The translations under genes were made by a program, and so were the position numbers. This document shows, one piece after another, positions 24,745-37,206 of a stretch of 64,000 nt of DNA. Under the pieces are notes generated by a model. That model saw only the letters and a list, made by a program, of their open reading frames with translations. It ran no database searches and was not told the origin of the DNA. The first letter of the stretch is position 1. Each line of letters begins with the position of its first letter. Source of the DNA: Diphasiastrum complanatum. Taxonomy: Eukaryota; Streptophyta; Lycopodiopsida; Lycopodiales; Lycopodiaceae. Location of the stretch: positions 16,425,309-16,489,308 of the forward strand of contig CM055107.1 of the NCBI GenBank assembly GCA_029204225.1, read 5' to 3'.

Positions 24745-25590
24745 GTGAGAAAATTTTTTGTGAGTTTCTTTCTTGTCATGATTCAACAAAAATATAGCAC
24801 ATGGTGTGCTACCCTTTTTATGCCACTACTTCAATGTTTATTAATAAGAATGTCATTTGGTACATAGTTAAAAATCTCACAAAGTAAAATAAAATATTCA
24901 AATTAAATGTTCTTACAGCCTCCAAACATAGCACGCCGACGTGTTGGGCCGGGCCGGGCAAAAACAAATTAATTTTTTTTTTCAGTCGTCGATGTGCTAT
25001 GTTTGGAGGCTACAAAAAAATCTCTCATTTTAAATGGCACGTCGGCGTGCTATATTTTGGAGGTTGCAAAAAATTATCTCATTTTATATAGCACATCGGC
25101 GTGCTATCTTTAGAGGTTGCAATTTTTTTTATAACTGTTCTACTTAGCATGTCTATTTATTACATTTGGAGATTAAAGTAAAACAACTATAAAACAAAAT
25201 TGCAACCTTTAAAGATAGCACGTCGTCGTGCTATATAAAATGAGATAATTTTCTGCAACCTCCAAACATAGCACGCCGACGTGCTATATAAAATAATTTT
25301 TTTTTTTGTAGCCTCCAAACATTGCACGCTGGCATGATAAGGCTGGGCTGAAAAAAAAAATTGAATTTTTAAATTTTTTTTTCGGGCAGCTAGGCCGATG
25401 CTATGTTTGGAGGCTGCAAAAAAATTTAATTTAAAATTTTTAATATATTGTGTGAGACTTTTAACTATGTATCAAATCACATTCTTAATAATAAACATTG
25501 AAGTAGTGGGATAAAAAGGGTAGCACACCATGTGCTATATTTTTATTGAATCATGACAAGAAACAAACTCGCAAAACTCGCAAAATGCCA
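24745..25590. mobile_element. Foldback/MITE-like element built of nested palindromes
   Basis: The outer arms are inverted copies: GTTTCTTTCTTGTCATGATTC with ATAGCACATGGTGTGCTACC on the left (24763-24815) pair with the same sequence inverted at 25515-25570. ACTTCAATGTTTATTAATAA likewise pairs with its complement near 25490. Inside, the palindrome TAGCACGCCGACGTGCTA or a close variant recurs near 24929, 24985, 25036, 25090, 25216 and 25269, flanked by CCTCCAAACA or GGAGGTTGCAAAAA. The whole 0.85 kb could fold into a long branched hairpin. No protein is encoded. It looks like a non-autonomous element, but I could not identify a target duplication. Confidence 0.8.
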
Positions 25591-25791
25591 AGGCCTCATA
25601 CATCATTAAATGTCAGTAGCTCCTTAAATGTGTCCCATTGTACCATGCCCAGTTGGTAGTCATGTCAAGTTTCTATATGAGATGATGGTGGCCACAATCT
25701 TGTGATTGTCTTGTTGGTGAATCAATAGGATTTTGTGGGATTTGAGTCCTAGCTAAATGCCAGACTTGATAAAGTCACTATATTTTTCTTC
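25591..25791. other. Short spacer, no gene seen
   Basis: Unassigned sequence lies between the foldback element and the copia RT scrap. On the minus strand it may be decayed copia RNase H continuing downstream. Confidence 0.4.
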
Positions 25792-26412
25792 TTATTGGAC
25801 CATGAAAAACAACCAATACCAATGTGAAAGACATAACTTGAAGTAGATGTTGCCACCCCAATTTGCATTGATGTAGCCCTCAAGCTTCACGTGGTTACCA
25901 TCATGGGCATATAATAAACCAAAGCTTGTTGTACCCTCAATGACATACTTATGAATACATTTAGCGGCTTTCCAATATGATTGCTTTGGTGTATGCATAT
26001 ATTGACTAACTAGACCCACAACTTAGCATATAGCAGATGTAGTAGTTGTGAGGTCGATAAGACTTCTCACTAGTGAATGATATTTAGTAGCATTAAAGAG
26101 CTCACTACTAGCATTCTTTGACACTTTTTCACCACCTTCAATAAGGGTAGATGATACCTTACTATCCTCCATGCAAAATCTCTTGAGTAACTCACTACTG
26201 TACTTTGTTTGGGTAAGTGCAATTCCATGATCGCTTTGCCAAACTTCCTTCACCAAATTATCATGTCCAAGTCTGTCATGTCAAAATTTTTGAGGAGATT
26301 TTATTTGACTTTCTTCACCAAATTATCATCACTACTAGCAATGATCAGTTCATCCACCTATAGTATTATCACCTCTCTAAGGTTAGGATTTTTGATTAGT
26401 GAGATTTGGTAG
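25792..26412 (-). pseudogene. Copia RT palm end and RNase H remnant
   Basis: The piece starts near 26390 with NLREVIIL, a stop, then VDELIIASSDDNLVKKVK, which corresponds to LYVDDLIIT with the tyrosine lost and the second Asp changed to Glu. It continues GIALTQTKYSSELLKRFCM, NATKYHSLVRSLIDLTTT and, after a stop near 26020, GLVSQYMHTPKQSYWKAAK and EGYINANWGG (RNase H start). Stops and frame changes are frequent. It is an isolated fragment without LTRs. Confidence 0.85.
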
Positions 26413-27419
26413 GGCAAGGTTGAGAAGGTATATATAGATCCCATGTGCTATTAAAATCACCTTGTGCAAATTCTTAATTGTGAAAAATTGTCAAAAATCT
26501 ATCTTGGTCATTTTATGATTTTATGTTTGTGAGTACATTCCACATGTGTGGAGCATGTTCCCACATGTGTAAAATAGTTAGAAATAGTTTATAATGTTGA
26601 CTTTAGGGGTATCATAAAGATTGCTAGTCAAGCATCTTGGTGTCACTAGGTGATAGGGCCAATTTTGGCTTTAGAGGACAAATGGTCAAGTACACATGTT
26701 TTGTCATCATTAGGCCGCAATTAATTGTATTGTAACTTGAGATAGTTAGGTTGCTTACACATGTCAAGTCTAGGTTTGATGAGTGATGCACCCTATGTGG
26801 TGGCAAACTTCAAAGGGTCCAATCATAAGAGAGAGATGTGTTGGAAGGGTCCAATCAAAAGTGAGGGATTTTGCATCACACACCCAATAGGATTAGAGAG
26901 GCTATGTTTAAGGGGTCCAATAAGAATCAAGCATGCATCTCCATGAGTTTATATATGTACTTTCATTCCATTCATTAATGTATGAGAGATCTATGAGTTT
27001 TGTAGTCAATTTCGAGATTTGCCAATTTTGCTTTGTTTTCTCTCTCTAGATGAGCCCAAAACTGGCATTTTATCTCTCTACCCGAGGAGAGGAGCTTTTT
27101 GGAAATCACAATGCCAGAATAGAGTAGTATCCACATTTAGGTATCTCTTGTATGTATTTGCCTTAAGGCCTGCATCTTCCATCAGGAAAGGATGCAACAT
27201 ACCAAGAACTTTTGTTAGGAAAATAGCAGGGATGTGAAACTACAATCATGGGCATTGGTGATCCATCTGAAAGATTCTTTATGAGCTTTATATGTACATA
27301 ATAGGTAAGGTAATTTCTCGTTTTTAATGAATTCCACATGTAGTATCTCACTCAACTTACTATTGATGATTTGCAGGGCAATAGGTACACAGTTATTTGA
27401 GTTATCAAAAAAAGAGATA
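26413..27419. other. Unassigned region with a TATA-like box
   Basis: No protein is recognised. GGGTCCAAT(C/A)A recurs three times (about 26816, 26846, 26917), followed by TTTATATATGTAC (26949). This could be the promoter part of a solo LTR, but I could not find its ends. The open frame at 26761-26946 covers the repeats and looks fortuitous. Confidence 0.35.
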
Positions 27420-28141
27420 AAATCAGCACTATCAAGTCTTTCTATGGCAAGTTTTCTTACAAAGTGTATACAAAGAAAACAAGGTACATGCTAAGCTTTG
27501 TCTATTATACCATTGATGTACAAGTGTTTGGTGAGCCATAGGAGTTTATTTTGAGCTTCAGTCAGTTTGACGGGAGATGTCTTGTTTACCAAGTAAAGTC
27601 ACGGTTGATGATCCGTATAAAATGCAAAGTGTGTTTCCATAGTAGAAGGTAACGAAAAGTGACCCTTCCGCGTCACTTTGTTCAACGCTTTGAGATTCAC
27701 ACAGATCCGCAATTTTCCATTTTTCTTAGGAACAATGACAATCAGTGAAATCCATTCAGTGTGTTCGATCTCATAAATAAATTCGGCATCAAGCAATCTC
27801 TGAAGTTCTTTCTTTATCGGGTCCGCCACATTAGGATTACAGCGATAGAACTTTGTAACCTTTGGAGCTGCATCAGGTACTAAAGGTATGGTATGTTCAA
27901 TCACTGATGTCAGAATACCCTTCAAATCTTGATAAGTCCATGCAAAGCAATCTTGATACTTAATAAGTAACAATCGGAGTGCTTGATACTGTTCAGGAGT
28001 AAGTTGTGAGCCAACTTGTACAATCTTTTCTGGTTCTCCTGGTTCGGCAAGATTCATTGACTGTGTTCTAGCTGGGGCATCGTAAACCTCTTTAGATTCT
28101 GGCATATGTTCTTCAGGTTCACGATGTGCTTTAGGTATCAT
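27420..28141 (-). pseudogene. Gypsy RT N-terminal domain fused by deletion to an RNase H-like TDHQ segment
   Basis: The 180-codon frame has an acidic linker, then QALRLLLIKYQDCFAWTYQD, HTIPLVPDAAPKV, FYRCNPNVADPIKKELQRLL, IVIVPKKNGKLRICVNLKAL and NKVTRKGHFSLP, all standard for the RT fingers. Directly after HFSLP comes FAFYTDHQP, which belongs to RNase H about 300 residues later in an intact protein. The RT palm with its YxDD-type active site is therefore deleted. Downstream, LVNKTSP and TEAQNKLLWLTKHLYING continue in broken frames. Confidence 0.88.
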
Positions 28142-28571
28142 CTAGTGTATAACGTTTAAAATGTTCGGGCATATCATGTTGGACTACATCTGTTTGTTCT
28201 TTTTCGAAAGGACTTGTCTTGGATCTTCACTTAGACTTCTTAGTAGGAATTGTCATGGAGATGATGACTTTCGAGATGATAAATCTTTCTTCACAAGTGA
28301 AGACTTCCTAGATGATGATGTTTTACTAGAAATCTGACTTGAAGAATCATCCTTGACTTTTCCTTTGCCTTTATCCAATAAGGGTGGCACTTTCTCTGAA
28401 TCAGTCTTTCGAGGGGGATTTTTCCATTTTAGGACCGTATTATAATGTTGCTTAGCTTGTTTCTTCGTCATCAATCCTATGATCCTGTCTTCCGTTAATA
28501 TAACTTCTTTGGACGGCCCAGTAAGAAATCCGAGATTCACAGTCCGGCGATTGGGAAATATGGGCGACAGC
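28142..28571 (-). pseudogene. Gypsy protease C-terminal part and linker
   Basis: NWLSPIFPNRRTVNLGFLTG is followed by PSKEVILTEDRIIGLMTKKQ, AKQHYNTVLKWKNP and a Ser/Lys-rich linker (SSSQISSKTSSSRKSSLVK). This is the second half of the protease region of the interrupted gypsy element. A stop near 28250 separates it from the RT frame. The open frame's first 30 residues above 28572 are transposon sequence. Confidence 0.8.
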
Positions 28572-28585
28572 CAATTTTTTAAAGG

Positions 28586-28835
28586 CACGTCGGAGTTCGA
28601 CATGTCGGAGTCCGACATGTCGGATTTCGACATACAAACATGGATATGACCTGTCACACATTTTTTTAAAACAAAAATACGTGTAATCCGACGTGGATGT
28701 CGAAATCCGACGTGCGTCGGATTTTGACGTCCACATCAGCATGCCAAAAGCTGTCCATGGAATCTGTCCGGGCCCGAATGGGCACATATGTTGGATTTCA
28801 ACGTGTTTGGAGGTCGTCGGATTTCGACGTCTGTT
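28586..28835. repeat. Left subterminal motif array of the CACTA-like element
   Basis: Variants of the palindromic unit GTCGGA(A/T)TYCGAC recur at about 28589, 28604, 28619, 28688 (inverted), 28712 and 28816, in both orientations. In En/Spm the transposition protein TnpA binds repeated 12-bp motifs near both ends. These arrays are the positional equivalent, although the motif differs. CpG content is high compared with the surrounding DNA. Confidence 0.8.
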
Positions 28836-29083
28836 TCAATATTCCAATTCACGCGATCCAGCTCCTTCTCTTTCACTTTGTCTTTTGCAGATTTGAGCGT
28901 CTTTGGTGCGATTGAGGGCGATCAATGCTTGAGGGCTTGAAGGTGCTTGAAGATCAGTGCTTGAAGATCATTGTTTGAGGTTGGTGCTTGCTTTTTGTTT
29001 GTTTTGCTTTTTGTTTGTTTGTTTGAGGTTGATGTTTGTTCGTTTGTTTGAAGAGGAGATAGAGAGTGTGAAAGAACAAAAGA

Positions 29084-29196
<113 letters not shown>

Positions 29197-29385
29197 TTTT
29201 TAAATTTTGCATTGATTTAAAATGGTTTTGAATGGTCTTGTAATAGATTATTAGTAGTATTTAGGATAGTAGATTTATGATTATTAGATTTGTAATTTGT
29301 GAGAGAGAAAGAGAGACAGGAGGTGAAGTGTACATGGATGGTTAAAGATATTGAAAGATTTTGGAGTCTTTTTTAAAAAAATAAA

Positions 29386-29538
<153 letters not shown>

Positions 29539-29672
29539 TTTCTATAATAAATTGTTAGAATTATTTGAGATAATGTTTAACATTTTATATTGATGTAGAA
29601 TTTAAGATTATAGATAAATACATGATGTATGGTAGTAATAGATTGTTAGATTTTTATTTATTTAGGACTAAG

Positions 29673-29675
<3 letters not shown>

Positions 29676-29722
<47 letters not shown>

Positions 29723-29757
29723 AGGGAGGGAGGGAGGGAGGGAGGGAGGGAGGGAGG

Positions 29758-29853
<96 letters not shown>
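29676..29853. repeat. (GA)n-(GGGA)n-(GA)n compound microsatellite, about 178 bp
   Basis: A GA tract changes to a GGGA tetranucleotide tract at about 29715-29764 and back to GA. The tetranucleotide probably arose by mutation and re-expansion inside the original tract. Confidence 0.97.
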
Positions 29854-29856
<3 letters not shown>

Positions 29857-30248
29857 GAAGAAGTGTGTATGTATTGTCTTGCATTTTGAATTTAAGATAA
29901 TGAAGAAAGAGAGAGAGTGTGTTTGTTTTTTGTATTATGCATTAGTTTAGGGTATTTAAGAGTGATAGGTAAATAAATAGTGTTTGATAGAAATTATAAA
30001 TATTGTTATTAATAGATTATTAGAATTATTTAAAATAGTGTATGTGTGTTTGAGAGGATGTGTATGTGTTTTGAAATTTGCATTGATCTATAATTTAAGT
30101 TAATAGACAAATAGATATAGATAGTGTTGGGTAATAATAGATTGTTAAATTTATAATGTGTGTGTGTGTGTGTGTTTTGTATTATGCATTAGTTTAGGGT
30201 AATTAAGAGTGATAGATGAATAAATAGTGTTTTATTGAATTTATATTG

Positions 30249-30406
<158 letters not shown>

Positions 30407-31259
30407 GTATTATGCATTAGTTTATGGTAATTAAGAGTGATAGATAAATAAATAGTGTTTGATTGAATTTACATTGGATTTTTAGAGAGAGAGAGAGAGA
30501 GAGTGTTTTGATTAAGATTTATAGTAGTAGATGACTAACTAATGTTTGATGGTAATTGTATGTTTGAATTTGCTTATAATAATGGTTCGATTGTGTAATA
30601 TAATGTTATTTTTTAGATTCTTGTGCATGTGACAAAAATATTCAAAAGAAAGAGAGCAAGCGTTGAAAGAGCAAGCAATTGCACGTTTGCACTTAAGCTT
30701 CGAGTGAGTTTACTGGTGAGTTTGTGTTATTTCAATTTGTTTTATTATTAGAATACGTTATTTAACATAGTAAGAAATTAAATGTAATTCATAATTTTCA
30801 TTTTGTTCAAAGCAATATCGTATTTTATCGCATACACTAGCAATTAGTTAATATGCAAAGGTGAAATGTAGATAGTTAAAATTTCCAATCCTAGGAAGGT
30901 GTGTAGCCCTTACTTTTCTCCCGTTAAAGACGAGATTCTAATCTTTCCAACTTGCATGGAAAAACCTACATGCTGCAGGGAGAGAATATGTGATGACATT
31001 TTGATATAGGACATAACCGCAAGGTTCGGGTATTATAATTATCACATTCAACTCTATCTATAAAAATATACATAAAAAATACTGCGATGAATATAAAAAA
31101 AAGAATGATAGATAATCATAGATCATTCTCATCATTTACATCATTTTCGTCATCACACAAGTCTTGACACTCATCTGAATCTAGGTCTAGGTATAATCAT
31201 AAATTTTCGATCGTGTCTCTTTCATGATGTGAGTTACCCTCATATTCAATCTCCTTTTC

Positions 31260-34200
31260 TTATAATTCTATCTCATCCAAACGTGGGGGCCTCAAATTAC
31301 TCCCAATTTGATCTTGTACGGTCGTAGGAATCTCATCCTTTTCATTTGTACTTTCTTCTCCCATCATTTCGACATCATTTCGAGTTTGGATGAGTGGTTC
31401 AGGTTCTTCCAAAACGTCGTCAAAATTGGGTGGTGGTTCGTCGTGTGTATCCAATTCAACAATATCTTTTTCTTCAAACACGCGTCATTTTCTTGCATTA
31501 AGTTGAATCACATACCACCATCTTGGGTCTATTCGATTTGGATGGAATATAATCTGCCAAAGAATTAGAAAAAATTAAGTTAGTATTATAAGATTGATAC
31601 ATAAATAATTGGATTGCAAATATAAATGACATTGAAATTTTAGAGTCTCACTTGTTCGCAATGTCGTGGCAATACTAAAGTGTCATGAGAGTCGATCGAT
31701 ATACATTTTGTTGAGTCGATTTGAAAAAACTTTGAGTTATCATTTCTAATCGTGGCGTTGCTTCCATGATAGATGACCTTAAACCATTTTACGTCAAAAA
31801 TAATGTATTTGTCGTTAGTCTCGTAATCGACTTCATAAATCTGTTGCAATGTGCCGACATAGTTTAGGTCACCTGAAATGATATTAGGGTCTCTCGCACT
31901 AGAACGACTCTCTTGTTGAAAGTTGGCCATTATACCACAATCATATGTACGTCGCTTGTTGTCAACTCTCTCAATACGGTAATGGTGTCCATATGCCTAC
32001 ATGGCAGTGTATGATGTATACTAAACACAAAAAAAAAAAAAAACAAATGTGTGTAATTAGAAATACTATTCATATATTAAATAGTACAAAAACAAAACTT
32101 TATATAAACAATATTACACTAACCTTCCATCCACATCCGCAAAGAAATTCCCATTCTAATTCGGTCACTTCTTCTCCGTTTTTGGATGCTTTTAGTATCG
32201 TATCAAAAACTCATTCACGAGAGCATTTTGAAGGTAAAGGCTCCAAAGGTTCGTCATTCTCCAACGCCCTTCTACTTCTTCGATTGATATTTCTTCTTTG
32301 TTTTAGTGTTATGTTTCTTTCCTTTTTGGCTTCTTCATACCTTGAAATCCACTTTTCCATTTGTCCACAATTATATAATATAATCAATTTTTTCTTTTAG
32401 TTGAGGTGAAAGACTTTTTTGCACAACATTTCCTTGTGGTACTTCACCCTTAATACGTTCATCTTCTTCTTCATACCACATTTTTGGACTTGCACGATGC
32501 AATTGTGAGATTATTTCGGCGATATAAAACAAAGATTCCTGTACAAGCCAACTTTCTGCAATGCTACCTTTTGGCCTTGCCTTTTGTCTCACAAAGCCCT
32601 TCAAAACTTTCATAAAGCGCTCAAGGTAGAACATCCATTTTGTGTGCACAGGTTCTACAATTGATACTTCTTTGACCAAATGCACTAGAAGATGAACTTG
32701 TATATCCAAAAAGGAATTTGAAAAATCTCTTTCCAACAAACATACCATTTCAATCATTTGGATTTTCATGGAATCCAATTCACTATTTTTTATTTCTTTT
32801 GAGGAAATCCACCTGCAAGATTGATAGTACATTAGGTTGTTTAACACATAAAAAAAATTAAAATATCACATATTTATACAAGTGCTTAAAAAAATATACA
32901 AACCTAATCATCGATGACAAATTGTAAAGCGTATTTTGTACGTCATTGTTGAAGAGACCTCGAATAGAAAGTGCAAGTATGAATTGCAACATCTTATGCC
33001 AATCATGTGATTTCCATCCACTTAATTTACCATCTTTGGTAAATGATTTGCATAAAGAATGTGCATAGTCTGTTGGAGTTCTCATTTGTTTTATGACATG
33101 TTTAACATATGAGAGTTGCTCTTTTGTAAGAATCCACGACACGCTAGATAAAATCTCATCTCCACCTTCGTTGTATTGAATCCAATAGGGTCTTTTCACA
33201 ACGGCCGCTTGTAGATCTTTACGAGCTGCGGAGTTGTCTTTTATGCCAATGATGTGGTTCCATAAGTATTCACCGACGTTTTTGAATATGTGCATAGGAT
33301 CCAATAGATGGTTTATCAATAAATTCCTCCAATAGGGTAATTTATGAAAAATAGACAACCGTTTCATACCATCAATGGATTCATTCCATGAAGAATTAAC
33401 ATCGTGATGTTTAAGCCATTCACCATGCCATTCCGCTACTCCCATGCGTGAGGGTGGTGGTGTAGTTAGAGGATTATCTCCTCGCCCTCCAAAAAATCGC
33501 CTATTCAACCTTCGAAAAGGATGATCAGGCGGCAAGTATTTGCGATGATTTTTGTACACCACTTTTTTTAACATATTTGTGCGTGTTGAGCCTCCAAAAG
33601 TGGTCCACAAATATAACTTGCATTGTAACCCGATGTGGCTAAACTTGCATAGTTCATAAACCAAATTAAACATAAGCTTAGTTAATGATACTCAAACGTT
33701 AAACCCTAAAACAGATTAGATTCATTATATAGATACCTGGACATTTGCTTAAACCAGGGTAGTCATGCATCATCCACATTAAAATTCCACGAAAAACGAA
33801 CTTTCGTTGTTGTAAAGGTCTCGAGATGTCGTAAGCGTGAATACCATTCCAAAGAATGCACAATTCATCGATCAAAGGTGCAAGATACACATCCATGTTC
33901 TTGGCCTTGTACTTTCTTGGAATCAATAAAGCCAATAACAAGTGTCCCGTTTTAATACTCAACCATAGAGGTATGTTGTAATTAACGAGCACAACTGGCC
34001 ATGTGGATCAAGTTGATGCTTGAACGCTAAAAGGATTTACGCCATCCATAGCAAGGACAAATCTCAAATTACGAGGTTCGTTTTTAAACTTGGGCCATTG
34101 GTCTTCAATATGTTTCCATGCAGGTGAATCACTTGGTACTCGCATCACATCATCCGTAGATCGCTTTTTGACATGCCAATCCATTAATTGTGTCAAAGAT

Positions 34201-35205
34201 TTACATCGAAATAAACGTCGCAATCATGGGATAATTGTAAAATGTCGTAACACTTTTTGTGACACTTTATCCCCTTGTACGTCATCTCGAAAATGTGAAG
34301 CGTTACACACTGGACTTTGAAGCTTTTCTGAATGCTCAGCTCTATATAGAACATGGTCTTCTAGACATATATGTATTGTGTCGTAATCCATTCCAAGCAC
34401 GGTCATCATCTTTCGTGCTTCTTTTCGTGTTTTAGGTATCACATTTTCTTTCGGAAGTATTCGATGCAACAACCTAAAAAAAGAGCAATGTGAGTTGTTA
34501 GAAAAGAAAAAAATTCAACTTAATGTAAATATACTATAAAGTATAATAGTTGTGTTATGCGTTAAGTACCCGAATAAAGATGTCACGCTACGATCACTCC
34601 ATTTGTATGTTGCTTGAAGATAAGAATTGACGTAGCTAGTCTCGAAATGGATGCTCCAGGATATAGAGGAGTGTCTGTCTCCTTGTGCAACAGAATCTCG
34701 TCTTTATCCATCTCAAATTGTTCGTGATCTCCGTTTTTATTAGAAGATGCATGCATATCATCATTCTCATTTGTTTCAAAGTAAGATTCAAACATGTTGT
34801 GCATTGCTTCATCGTGTTGCACCTAATCATCATAATCATTAGAATCAAGTTGATTATTCTCTTTTCCAATTGTGTTTGCCTCTTCAGTTTGTTTCATTCT
34901 TTGTTCTCTCATGTCTATCAAAACTTGACGTTGATTGTAACTAAACACGGATGGATCAACTCCGTGAAATGACATTCGATGTATTGGCTACACACATGAA
35001 ACAAATTTCATAAGTGACATATATAGATTAACGAAGATTATCATATAAAATCAACAAATCTCAGCGGCTTCCAAATTCGATGGTTGACCTTCTTCTTTTC
35101 GTCCAAACCTCCACAAATGATTTTCAACAATGCGTCTTTCACGCATCTTTTGTCCATCACACTTGAGGCTTGTGCACCATATTTTATTTTGAAAATAATT
35201 TTTCT
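31260..35205 (-). pseudogene. TNP2-type CACTA transposase gene with introns and several in-frame stops
   Basis: Minus-strand pieces follow TNP2 order. An N-terminal exon lies near 35205-35060 (WCTSLKCDGQK..RRIVENHLWRF). Then come LYPGASISRLATSILIFKQ (34655) and Transposase_21 (34472-33699 and 33673-32905: AMDGVNPFSVQ, NYNIPLWLSIKTGHLLLALL, LDPMHIFKNVGEYLW, SHDWHKMLQFIL). DUF4218 follows (32822-32371: FLDIQVHLLVHLVKEV, WMFYLERFMKVLKGFVRQK, GSIAESWLVQE) and DUF4216 (31930-31640: YVGTLQQIYEVDYETND, FDVKWFKVIY). An intron from about 32904 to 32823 splices MIR to WISSKEIK in frame; others lie near 33738-33674, 34570-34475, 32130-32020 and 31640-31552. In-frame TGA codons occur at 34224, 34008, about 32203 and about 31489, and a TAG near 34823. 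The enzyme is probably not made intact. The transposase would act in the nucleus on the element ends. Confidence 0.88.
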
Positions 35206-35661
35206 ACGAGAAACAAAAATCAAGTACATGTCACTTTAGCACAATATTTTAACTTATAATAGCAAAGTTTTTATGAACAAGAACACATGCATGTTTATTA
35301 CTTACCTTGTTAACTTGAGTACTATCTTCATCGCTAGACTGATTTGAATGTAATTCATCTCGTTGTAATAAACTACATATATGCACAAGTACAAAACACA
35401 AATAACATTAAATTATTGTATGATTCTAATGTTTTAATTTTTAGATATTCCTATTCTTATACATTGTCACTTACATGATTCTTATGCCAATCTTGGTGCA
35501 GGTTCAAGCTCTACATGCATATTTCTCTCCTTTTGTTAACACAAGTATGAAAGTCCCACTCCAATATGCATTAAAGTTCTGTAATCGATTTTCTTTTCTA
35601 CTTCATTTCGATATATTAGGGTTTATTGTAATGTATTGTGTGTTTATGAATGTAGTAATCA
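35206..35661. promoter_or_regulatory. Shared upstream region between divergent CACTA genes
   Basis: The minus-strand transposase gene and the plus-strand second gene start on either side of this AT-rich interval, so promoters for both should lie here. No single TATA box stands out. A plus-strand open frame extends upstream to 35475, but the first well-placed methionine with good coding composition is at 35662. Confidence 0.4.
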
Positions 35662-36654
35662 TGTCGGGGTCAGGCAGTGGTGAAAGCTCGGGAGACTTTG
35701 TAAAAATTTTATATGAATCATTAACTCCCGAGCAAAGAACAGAACTGCAAAATATGCTTAGCCAAAATGAGGGTGGTCCCTCACAAGAGGCCGTGGCTCC
35801 CGCCCCCACCGAAGAGTCATCCACAAATCCTTATTATGATGTGAATTCTCAAGACAATATAATTGCCAATAAAAAAGGAAGGGTGGTTTTGGACCGACTC
35901 TATTCTTTATGCCAACGTCATTTTGGCGACTAATTATTTAGTAAATGGTCCGAACAACCTGCCGTCGATAAACGACAGGTTATTGGTATCCTTCATGAAG
36001 AATTCCAACAAGAAGAGAAATTCAACGAGAAGGAAATTCATAAGCATATGAGCTTATGGATTAGGCATCGTCGTGATATGGCACAACGAGCTTATAGGGA
36101 CGGACAATCCAAACCTTCCTGGTGTTCAAGAAATGATTGGAACCGTGTAAAAGCGGATGAACGAACACCAGATAAATACAAGATTCAGAAAGATGCTACG
36201 GCCGCTAGGATGCATGGGATAGGCAACCCTAGGTTGGGCTCGAGGGGAAAGGCAGGCTTGCAAGCAAGCATGGGAAGTGAACTTACACTACTCATATAGT
36301 TTATCCTTGATTTTATATGCTTTTATTTTTTAATATGCATTATGACTAGCTGCTTCAACGTAGCCCTAAATTAATTTCAACTTCAATTGAATGCATGGAT
36401 AGTTGGCGGACTATGGACATCTGCCAACTAAGGAGGAGTACAAATTTTCCTTCAGGGAATCGTACGACGCATTAGTCGACAAACTAAAGAGCGAGGGTCA
36501 TCCTCCAAATGTAAGTACTAGTTTTTGTATTTATACTAATGTGGTTTGTATTTCAATGTCAATTTTACTTAATTTAATACGATCAAGCATTAAATATTAA
36601 TGTAGTTTGTTTGCTTGTGTTCATGCAGACTGGACATCACGACGATGACGAGTA
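35662..36654 (+). pseudogene. Second CACTA gene (TNP1/TnpA-like position), one in-frame stop
   Basis: The frame starts MSGSGSGESSGDFVKILYES and continues LTPEQRTELQNMLSQNEGG and GRVVLDRLYSLCQRHFGD. A TAA at 35931 interrupts it. The same frame continues KWSEQPAVDKRQVIGILHEE, IHKHMSLWIRHRRDMAQRAY and MHGIGNPRLGSRGKAGLQA to about 36290. After a probable intron, LADYGHLPTKEEYKFSFRES to EGHPPN (36403-36511) splices from GTAAGTAC to TTCATGCAG (36630) and ends GHHDDDE at 36654. I infer the role of the accessory DNA-binding protein from position and from resemblance to plant En/Spm 'Ptta'-type proteins; the family match is by general style only. If the stop is real, only 90 residues are made. Confidence 0.65.
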
Positions 36655-37206
36655 GATTAGGTTTATAAGTTTTAGTTGATGTTAGATCTAGAAAGACTCG
36701 TGCGACATTAAAGCACCAATTTTGTAATACATTAATCTATATTATGAAAAATATTATTATTGCAAATGATCGTGCTATATTGCCATTGTTTTTATATGTG
36801 CAATGTTTTGTTTTTTCAAAAATTGCAATGTCAAATTTAGGGATGTGGATTGGCATAATAATCAACTGAGAAATGTCGGATTTCAAAACAACAATCAATA
36901 TTATATCTAAAAATCTAAATGAAATTTATGATGTGCACAAAGCATATTGAACATGAAGTAATGCAATAAAATATTGCCATGAAGTATTGTCATTCATAAT
37001 GAACATGAAGTAATGCAATAAAATATAAAATGAAAAGTAGTTTTAGAATGAAAAGTATCTCATGCTTAGTTTGTTGTTTGATCCAGATGTTGAATGCAAC
37101 TCAAAAATATTATTTTAAAAACAATTTTAGAACATCGCTTCTCCAAGAACAGGCCGAGGAAAATGCGTGCGCAGTTTTTTACGCAGTTTTTTACGCATTT
37201 TTTTAT
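36655..37206. other. AT-rich 3' flank inside the CACTA-like element, no gene seen
   Basis: The region contains a short direct repeat, CATGAAGTAATGCAATAAAATAT, at about 36953 and 37005. It has no coding sequence of note. Confidence 0.5.

Noticed and set aside
31945-32400. 151-codon plus-strand open frame
   Set aside because: It is antisense to the intron and exon region of the TNP2 transposase between DUF4218 and DUF4216.
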